A DNA stretch of 64,000 bases. It comes from Gammaproteobacteria bacterium (GTDB lineage Bacteria; Pseudomonadota; Gammaproteobacteria; HTCC5015). The notes below the pieces were generated by a model that ran no database searches, had not been told where the DNA came from, and saw nothing but the letters and a program-made list of their open reading frames with translations. The position numbers and the translations under genes were made by a program. The stretch's first letter is position 1; every line of letters starts with the position of its first letter. Location: assembly GCA_013817245.1 (NCBI GenBank), contig JACDDA010000001.1:372001-436000 (forward strand), in the 5' to 3' direction. Positions 58,206 through 64,000 of the stretch are shown piece after piece.

Positions 58206-59351
58206 TTATTCAGTTTCTTGTAGATTGTAGCCTTTGACTTCATCTAACAAGTTCGTATCTTTAGCGCGTTTACCGTCTAGTTTAATCCGCAAGCGCAAAT
58301 CGTTTACAGAATCAGCGTTACGCAAACCTTCGTCTAAGCTAATTGCATCATCTTCAATCAAAACAAATAACGCTTGATCGAATGTTTGCATGCCTTGCTC
58401 GCGCGATTTTGCCATCAAACCTTTCATTTCATGAATTTCACCTTTGAGCATTAAATCCGCCATTAAAGGTGTATTGATTAATATTTCTACCGCTGCGCGA
58501 CGGCCATTGCCGTCGATGGTACGAATCAATCGCTGCGAAACAATCGATTTTAAATTTAACGATAAATCCATTAATAACTGCGGACGACGTTCTTCAGGGA
58601 AGAAGTTAATAATCCGATCCATTGCTTGGTTAGTGCTGTTAGCGTGCAAGGTACATAAACATAAGTGACCTGTTTCAGCAAAGGCAATAGCATGATCCAT
58701 GGTTTCACGATCACGCACTTCTCCGATCAAGATAACATCGGGCGCTTGACGCAACGTATTCTTCAACGCAATCGACCAATTATCTGTATCAGTACCTATT
58801 TCGCGCTGTGTAACTAAACAACCTTTGTGATTGTGTACATATTCAATTGGGTCTTCGATGGTAATAATATGGCCGCGACTATTTTCATTACGGTAATCAA
58901 TCATCGCTGCAAGTGATGTTGATTTACCCGAACCCGTGGCGCCTACGAAAATAACTAAACCGCGTTTAGTCATCGCAATGTCACGCAATACAATCGGTAA
59001 CAACAATTGATCCATGGTGGGAATTTCAGCAGTAATTAAACGAATCACCATGCCGACGCTGCCGCGTTGCACTAATGCGTTCACCCGAAAGCGCGAGACG
59101 CCGACTAAGCTAATCGCGAAGTTACATTCATTCGTCGCTTCAAACTCAGCGATCTGTTTATCATTCATGATGGCGCGAGTCAGTTCCATCGTATGTTCAG
59201 GCATCAATTTTTGTTTTGATACAGGCGTTAACTGTCCATCAATTTTCATTGACGGCGGCGCGCCAGCAGCAATATAAAGATCCGAACCATTCTTTGCTTT
59301 TAGCATGCGCAACAGATCGTGCATGAATTTTATCGCCTTATCGCGATCCAT
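58206..59351 (-). CDS. pilU: Type IV pilus retraction ATPase PilU
   Basis: PilU assists PilT in pilus retraction at the inner-membrane platform. The 381-residue protein matches P. aeruginosa PilU (382) along its length: GSDLYIAAGAPPSMKIDG, NECNFAISLVGVSRFRVNAL, Walker A GATGSGKSTS, CLVTQREIGTDTDNW, DVILIGEVRDRETMDHAIAF, GHLCLCTLHANSTNQAMDR and an acidic C-terminus. It lies 34 bases downstream of pilT. Confidence 0.95.
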   Translation of the reverse strand: MDRDKAIKFMHDLLRMLKAKNGSDLYIAAGAPPSMKIDGQLTPVSKQKLMPEHTMELTRAIMNDKQIAEFEATNECNFAISLVGVSRFRVNALVQRGSVGMVIRLITAEIPTMDQLLLPIVLRDIAMTKRGLVIFVGATGSGKSTSLAAMIDYRNENSRGHIITIEDPIEYVHNHKGCLVTQREIGTDTDNWSIALKNTLRQAPDVILIGEVRDRETMDHAIAFAETGHLCLCTLHANSTNQAMDRIINFFPEERRPQLLMDLSLNLKSIVSQRLIRTIDGNGRRAAVEILINTPLMADLMLKGEIHEMKGLMAKSREQGMQTFDQALFVLIEDDAISLDEGLRNADSVNDLRLRIKLDGKRAKDTNLLDEVKGYNLQETE

Positions 59352-59385
59352 ATTCCCGTCTCTCCAAAGTTAACTGTTGCTGGCT

Positions 59386-60420
59386 TTACAAAGAATCAGC
59401 GTTAGACGCTTTTTTCGCCGCATCTTGTCGATTCACAATGCCTTTTTCAACCAAGTTCTTTAAGCATTGATCCAAGGTTTGCATACCGTGTTGTTGTCCG
59501 GTTTGAATAGCAGAATACATCTGCGCAACTTTGTCTTCACGAATCAAGTTACGAATCGCGGGTGTACCTAACATGATTTCATGTGCGGCCACACGACCAC
59601 CACCATTGCGCTTCAATAATGTTTGCGAAATTACCGCACGCAAAGATTCCGACAACATCGAACGCACCATGGATTTTTCAGCGGCGGGGAAAACGTCAAC
59701 AATACGATCGATGGTTTTAGCAGCAGAACTGGTATGCAAAGTACCAAATACTAAATGGCCGGTTTCCGCTGCGCTCAAGGCTAAGCGAATGGTTTCTAAG
59801 TCGCGCATTTCGCCGACTAGAATAGTATCCGGATCTTCGCGCAACGCGGAACGCAAGGCTTCATTAAAACCCATCGTATCGCGATGGACTTCGCGTTGAT
59901 TGACGAGACACTTTTTACTTTCATGCACAAATTCAATGGGATCTTCAATCGTTAGAATGTGACCATGTTCGTTTTCATTTTTATGATTCACCATTGCTGC
60001 CAAGGTAGTTGATTTACCCGAACCCGTAGGTCCAGTAACCAACACGATGCCGCGTGGAATCATGGTGATGTCTTTAAAAATTTTCGGACAATTCAAATCT
60101 TCCAAACTAAGAATTTTGGATGGGATCGTTCGGAACACGGCACCCGCGCCGCGATGATGATTAAACGCATTAACTCGAAACCGCGCGAGTCCGGGAATTT
60201 CAAACGACATGTCTGTTTCCCAAAACTCTTCATAATCTTTACGTTGTTTATCGTTCATGATGTCGTACACCATGCCGTGAACCTGTTTATGGTCCAAGGG
60301 TTCCACATTGATGCGGCGAACATCGCCATCAACGCGAATCATCGGCGGCAAGCCTGCCGATAAGTGTAAATCTGAAGCATTATTTTTAACGCCAAACGCT
60401 AGTAACTGCGCGATATCCAT
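59386..60420 (-). CDS. pilT: Type IV pilus retraction ATPase PilT
   Basis: PilT drives pilus retraction and twitching. The protein starting at 60420 has 344 residues, the same length as P. aeruginosa PilT, and begins MDIAQLLAFGVKNNASDLHLSAG; in-frame upstream ATGs would add a non-conserved extension. It has GPTGSGKSTT near 131, IEDPIEFVHESK, ILVGEMRDLETIRLAL, HLVFGTLHTSSAAKTIDRIVDVFPA and the conserved AIRNLIRE near 288 that is needed for retraction. First of three tandem motor genes, divergent from yggS. Confidence 0.97.
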   Translation of the reverse strand: MDIAQLLAFGVKNNASDLHLSAGLPPMIRVDGDVRRINVEPLDHKQVHGMVYDIMNDKQRKDYEEFWETDMSFEIPGLARFRVNAFNHHRGAGAVFRTIPSKILSLEDLNCPKIFKDITMIPRGIVLVTGPTGSGKSTTLAAMVNHKNENEHGHILTIEDPIEFVHESKKCLVNQREVHRDTMGFNEALRSALREDPDTILVGEMRDLETIRLALSAAETGHLVFGTLHTSSAAKTIDRIVDVFPAAEKSMVRSMLSESLRAVISQTLLKRNGGGRVAAHEIMLGTPAIRNLIREDKVAQMYSAIQTGQQHGMQTLDQCLKNLVEKGIVNRQDAAKKASNADSL

Positions 60421-60474
60421 CGCCATCGAATTCACCACTCATTCTTTGTTTAAATACTCACCCCTGACACCCAA

Positions 60475-60504
60475 TTACGTTGCGGTGTAGACAGGCTCTA
60501 TAAT
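60475..60504 (+). promoter_or_regulatory. Putative promoter of yggS-proC-yggT
   Basis: A perfect TATAAT at 60499-60504 is preceded by TTACGT at 60475-60480 (18-base spacer), 31 bases before the yggS start in the pilT/yggS divergent gap. The -35 is weak. Confidence 0.4.
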
Positions 60505-60534
60505 AGGCCATTCGCCTAAAGCTACGGTACTGCG

Positions 60535-61248
60535 ATGGATCATAACATGCAAACATTCTACGATCGTTTAACGCAGTTTCGCAGCCAACTTGATGATTGC
60601 GAGCGCCAATATGGCCGACCCGCTAATAGCGTGCAACTGCTTGCGGTCAGCAAAACCCAACCGCCGACCGAACTCCGTAATGCCTTTGCGGCCGGTCAAC
60701 GCGCCTTTGGAGAAAATTATTTACAAGAAGCACTAGAGAAATGCATGGCCTTAAGCGACTTGCCTTTGGAATGGCATTTTATTGGTCACATTCAGTCCAA
60801 TAAAACCTCCGTGATTGCGCAACATTTCCACTGGGTGCACAGCGTCGATCGACTTAAAATTGCGGAACGACTCAGCGCGCAGCGGCCTGCCCAATTAGCG
60901 CCTTTAAATATATGTCTACAAGTGGATTTAGATGCAGAACCCCAAAAAGGAGGCGTAGCGCCCACCGAACTCCGGGCTTTGGCTTGCGCCGTCAATGCGC
61001 TGCCTAATCTTCGCTTACGCGGATTAATGGCGCTACCGACTCCGCGTGAGGATTTTGCCGCGCAACGTCAAAGTTTGGCGCGTTTACAAAACTTATTCCG
61101 CGCCTTGGCGGAAGAACTCAATACAAAAACACAAAACCATTTCGATACACTTTCGATGGGCATGTCAGATGATTGGCCTGCGGCCGTGGCTGAAGGCGCG
61201 ACTATGATCCGCATTGGCACCGCTTTGTTTGGCGCACGCCGTGCGTGA
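60535..61248 (+). CDS. yggS: PLP homeostasis protein YggS
   Basis: YggS is a small PLP-binding protein (PLPBP family) that regulates vitamin B6 and amino acid pools. The 237-residue protein has the PLP lysine in LLAVSKTQPPTELRNAFAAGQRAFGENY near 36-63, EWHFIGHIQSNKT near 82, LNICLQVDLD near 123, and LSMGMSDDWPAAVAEGATMIRIGTALFG at the C-terminus. It heads yggS-proC-yggT next to pilT, as in Pseudomonas. Confidence 0.95.
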   Translation: MDHNMQTFYDRLTQFRSQLDDCERQYGRPANSVQLLAVSKTQPPTELRNAFAAGQRAFGENYLQEALEKCMALSDLPLEWHFIGHIQSNKTSVIAQHFHWVHSVDRLKIAERLSAQRPAQLAPLNICLQVDLDAEPQKGGVAPTELRALACAVNALPNLRLRGLMALPTPREDFAAQRQSLARLQNLFRALAEELNTKTQNHFDTLSMGMSDDWPAAVAEGATMIRIGTALFGARRA

Positions 61249-61289
61249 GCAATGTGCTATTCAAGGAATGAAATTGTTATGATACAGAC

Positions 61290-62120
61290 ATGAAAACAAT
61301 TTCTCATATCGGTTTTATCGGCGGCGGCAATATGGCGCGTTGCCTGATTGGTGGTTTATTAGCCGACGGTCATCCCGCTGACGCTATTTCAGTTAGCGAA
61401 CCTGACGCAACTCAACGCGATTATTTACACAACACTTTCGGTGTTAGTTGTTATGCAACTGCCGAGCAGTTAGTCGCACACGCCGACGCTATTGTGTTAG
61501 CGGTTAAACCCCAAATCATGTCGACGGTGGCGCACGCATTACGCGAATCTTTATCCACACATAAACCGCTGATTATTTCTATCGCAGCAGGCATTACTAT
61601 TAAAAGTTTACAACGTTGGTTAGGTGCTGATCTCGCTATCGTGCGCAGCATGCCCAACACACCGGCGTTAGTACAAGCAGGCGCAACGGGTTTATATGCA
61701 GCGCCGCAGGTGAACGCAACGCAACGCAGTTTAGCCGAATCAGTATTACGCGCCGTTGGTATCACCGTGTGGGTTGAACAAGAAAATACTTTAGATACGG
61801 TTACCGCTTTATCGGGTAGTGGTCCTGCTTATGTGTTTTTGTTAATGGAAAGCTTACAACAGGCCGCGGAGCAATTAGGTTTAAACACGGAACAAGCGCG
61901 CTTGTTAACGTTGCAAACGGTGTTTGGCGCCGCCAAAATGGCGGTGGAAAGCCCTGAATCTACTGCGACGTTACGCGAACGTGTCACCTCAAAAGGCGGC
62001 ACTACCGCTGCCGCATTAGCCGTCTTTGAAAATGGTGGGTTTCGAAATTTAGTCAACAAAGCTGTCAGTGCAGCACAACAACGCGCGCAAACGTTAGCGC
62101 AAGAATTGGATCAGGATTAA
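61290..62120 (+). CDS. proC: Pyrroline-5-carboxylate reductase
   Basis: ProC makes proline from pyrroline-5-carboxylate with NADPH. The 276-residue protein has IGFIGGGNMARCLIGGLL near 6-23 (dinucleotide binding), VLAVKPQIMSTV near 69, IVRSMPNTPALVQAGATGLY near 117, and the active-site TALSGSGPAYVFLLMESL near 172 and RVTSKGGTTAAALAVFE near 228. It lies 41 bases after yggS. Confidence 0.96.
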   Translation: MKTISHIGFIGGGNMARCLIGGLLADGHPADAISVSEPDATQRDYLHNTFGVSCYATAEQLVAHADAIVLAVKPQIMSTVAHALRESLSTHKPLIISIAAGITIKSLQRWLGADLAIVRSMPNTPALVQAGATGLYAAPQVNATQRSLAESVLRAVGITVWVEQENTLDTVTALSGSGPAYVFLLMESLQQAAEQLGLNTEQARLLTLQTVFGAAKMAVESPESTATLRERVTSKGGTTAAALAVFENGGFRNLVNKAVSAAQQRAQTLAQELDQD

Positions 62121-62125
62121 TATTT

Positions 62126-62686
62126 ATGAATAGTTATTTCGCTAGCCCTTTATTATTAATCGTCGATACGTTTTTTTATATTGTGATGCTGATCGTCTAT
62201 TTACGCTTGATTATGCAAGTGGTGCGCGCTGATTTTTATAATCCTTTGGCGCAAGGTGTATTAAAAGCCACTAGTCCTGTATTAATTCCTCTACGCCGTC
62301 TGTTACCCAGTTTTGGCAAATGGGATACCGCTTCCCTTGTTTTGTTATGCTTACTCGCCATCGCGCATAGCATGTTAACGTTACTCATTCACGGCGTTTC
62401 TTTATTGCCGAATGCCGTTGTCGTATTTGCATTTATTGATCTCGTGAAGTTCTTATTTCAATTTTATTTTTTCTCCATCTTGATTCAAGTTATTCTCAGT
62501 TGGGTGCAACCGGGTGATATGAACTACACCAGCATTTTGCTGCATCAAATCAATCGACCTTTATTAAATCCGGTACAAAAATTATTACCGCCGATGGGTG
62601 GTTTTGATTTATCACCCATGATTGTTTTATTACTTTTACAAGTCGCACAAATGTTAATAATGCCTTTGTTAAATCAGCTTTTATAA
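62126..62686 (+). CDS. yggT: YggT family membrane protein
   Basis: The 186-residue integral membrane protein has two copies of the YGGT module: RLIMQVVRADFYNPLAQGVLKATSPVLIPLRRLLPS (about 27-62) and SWVQPGDMNYTSILLHQINRPLLNPVQKLLPPMGGFDLSPMIVLLLLQ (about 127-174), with four to five hydrophobic helices. A role in osmotic shock tolerance has been reported for E. coli YggT; otherwise the function is unknown. It starts five bases after proC. Confidence 0.93.
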   Translation: MNSYFASPLLLIVDTFFYIVMLIVYLRLIMQVVRADFYNPLAQGVLKATSPVLIPLRRLLPSFGKWDTASLVLLCLLAIAHSMLTLLIHGVSLLPNAVVVFAFIDLVKFLFQFYFFSILIQVILSWVQPGDMNYTSILLHQINRPLLNPVQKLLPPMGGFDLSPMIVLLLLQVAQMLIMPLLNQLL

Positions 62687-62743
62687 CAAACCCAATAGCA
62701 ACAGCGCAGCGCGCAGACTTTACTGCTGGATTCAGGGCTTGTT
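62685..62743 (+). other. Structured 3' region after yggT
   Basis: AACAAACCC (62685-62693) pairs with GGGCTTGTT (62735-62743) with one mismatch and encloses a GCAG...CTGC hairpin. It may stop or stabilise the yggS-proC-yggT mRNA; the following T-run is weak. The rest of the 250-base gap before metX holds nothing I recognise. Confidence 0.35.
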
Positions 62744-62936
62744 ATTTGGATTTACACGTTCAAGCCCATGCCAAGGTCCTATCCAAACTCCCGCTGCGTT
62801 CTGACTTATCACACCGACCGTCTTATCACCCCTCATTTGGCTGCTGCCACCACAGCAATCCGCTATGAGCATTGCGCCCTAAGCACGAAGTGATAGACTT
62901 CGCCTTTCTTTGCAGACATAGGCTGTTTTATCCGCG

Positions 62937-64000
62937 ATGGCCAAGCCGCTAACTCCGCAACATAATGCTAATTTTCCAGCTGATTCCGTCGGTTTAGTTG
63001 CGCCGTTGCTGTATCACTTTGACGAACTTTTATTGTTGGAAAGTGGCAAAACACTTAAGCAATATGATTTGCTGGTGGAAACCTATGGCGTACTCAATGC
63101 AGAAAAATCCAACGCCGTATTAATCTGCCATGCTTTATCTGGCGATCATCATGCGGCCGGTTATCACCATGCAGATGATGACAAACCCGGCTGGTGGGAT
63201 AACGCGATTGGTCCTAATAAACCTATCGACACCAATAAATTTTTTGTCGTCAGTTTAAATAATCTAGGTAGTTGTCGCGGCTCTAGCGGGCCTTCGAGTA
63301 TCAGCCCCGAAACTGGCAAACCTTTCGGCCCCGATTTTCCCATCGTCACCGTTAAAGACTGGGTGATTAGCCAAGAACGTTTAATGCGGCGTTTAGATAT
63401 TCCGCGCTGGGCAGCAGTGATTGGCGGCAGCTTAGGTGGCATGCAAGCTTTGCAATGGGCAATTACTTTCCCAGACAAATTACGTCACGCCATCGTCATT
63501 GCCGCTGCCGCACGTTTGACGGCACAAAATATCGCGTTTAATGAAATTGCGCGTGCGGCAATTTTAGCGGATCCCGATTTTCACGCAGGTCGTTATTACG
63601 ATCACAACACGATTCCTGCTGGCGGTTTGCGTTTAGCGCGGATGTTAGGTCATGTCACTTATCAATCCGATGATTTAATGCGCGATAAATTTGGCCGTGC
63701 ATTACGCACTGGCAAATTTAGCTATAGCTATGGCGCTGAATTTGAAGTGGAAAATTATTTACATTATCAAGGCCAAGCCTTTGTTGATCGCTTTGATGCA
63801 AACTCTTATTTGCTCATGACTAAAACGTTGGATTATTTTGATCCCGCTCGCGAGTTCGACAATAGTCTCACGCTCGCCATGCAACGCGTGCAATGCCAAT
63901 TTTTGGTCATGTCGTTCAGCACCGATTGGCGCTTTTCACCAGCACGTTCACGTGAAATCGTAAAAGCTTTACTCGATAGTGACAAAGATGTGAGTTATGC
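62937..64000 (+). CDS. metX: Homoserine O-acyltransferase MetX (3' end cut by window edge)
   Basis: MetX activates homoserine for methionine synthesis. Some 354 codons are present; the protein has [19 protein letters not shown] near 60, the oxyanion-region [20 protein letters not shown] near 112-131, the nucleophile Ser165 in [12 protein letters not shown], and the catalytic Asp in [17 protein letters not shown] near the right edge; the catalytic His lies beyond. It resembles P. aeruginosa MetX closely, including GSSGP, which suggests succinyl-CoA as acyl donor, but this is inference. No clear Shine-Dalgarno site precedes the ATG at 62937. It lies downstream of yggT, as in Pseudomonas. Confidence 0.95.
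   Translation, partial: MAKPLTPQHNANFPADSVGLVAPLLYHFDELLLLESGKTLKQYDLLVETYGVLNAEKSNAVLICHALSGDHHAAGYHHADDDKPGWWDNAIGPNKPIDTNKFFVVSLNNLGSCRGSSGPSSISPETGKPFGPDFPIVTVKDWVISQERLMRRLDIPRWAAVIGGSLGGMQALQWAITFPDKLRHAIVIAAAARLTAQNIAFNEIARAAILADPDFHAGRYYDHNTIPAGGLRLARMLGHVTYQSDDLMRDKFGRALRTGKFSYSYGAEFEVENYLHYQGQAFVDRFDANSYLLMTKTLDYFDPAREFDNSLTLAMQRVQCQFLVMSFSTDWRFSPARSREIVKALLDSDKDVSY

Overview
The window is a chromosomal segment of a gammaproteobacterium outside the Enterobacterales, with moderate GC as judged by eye. Three stretches follow gene orders I know from Pseudomonas aeruginosa: ponA/pilMNOPQ/aroKB/damX/gltB; chpC-chpA-pilJ-pilI-pilH-pilG/gshB/tonB3/algH/ruvX/pyrB/pyrC'; and pilU-pilT/yggS/proC/yggT/metX. 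The glutamate-cysteine ligase is of the Acidithiobacillus type, and a dgt gene sits between aroB and damX as in many betaproteobacteria. I cannot name the genus.

Region by region: (1) 1-9.0 kb: tsaD (cut by the left edge), rpsU-yqeY, gltD-hemE, an MFS permease, and the peptidoglycan synthase PBP1A with an NTase-like partner. (2) 9.2-23.1 kb: the type IV pilus assembly operon pilMNOPQ, then aroK-aroB-dgt-damX, then gltB. gltB and gltD, which usually lie together, are about 15 kb apart here. (3) 23.2-31.4 kb: dnaG, the methyl-cycle run metK-ahcY-metF, a Dps-type ferritin, bioA and rsmE. (4) 31.4-41.2 kb, minus strand: the Chp/Pil chemosensory system for twitching motility, without the pilK (CheR) and chpB (CheB) genes in the cluster. 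(5) 41.5-49.1 kb: gshA-gshB, a TfpX/TfpZ-type pilin accessory protein, a TonB3-like protein, algH, ruvX, pyrB and a dihydroorotase homologue that lacks the metal-binding HxH. (6) 49.2-57.0 kb: an accessory region inserted into otherwise conserved synteny. It holds a single-domain BLUF photoreceptor, a frameshifted membrane-anchored protein, a duplicated 3' fragment of a REP-associated tyrosine transposase (RAYT), an IS3-family remnant, an MDR oxidoreductase, the intact RAYT, a DUF4142 protein, an FAD oxidoreductase and a TfoX C-terminal-domain protein. (7) 57.0-64 kb: three tandem PilT/PilU-family retraction ATPases, then yggS-proC-yggT and metX (cut by the right edge).

The dominant theme is type IV pilus twitching motility: the assembly platform and secretin (pilMNOPQ), retraction motors (pilT, pilU, a third paralogue), the chemosensory pathway (pilGHIJ-chpA-chpC), a TonB3-like protein and a pilin accessory protein, with no major pilin gene in view. 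Housekeeping genes for wall synthesis, nitrogen assimilation, methyl-cycle metabolism, glutathione, pyrimidines and proline fill the rest. No wholly new multi-gene system is evident. The points most worth following are the BLUF sensor beside twitching genes, the third PilT/U ATPase, the orphan TfpZ-like protein, the gltD...gltB rearrangement that also splits the rpsU-dnaG operon, and the RAYT/repeat-flanked accessory region.
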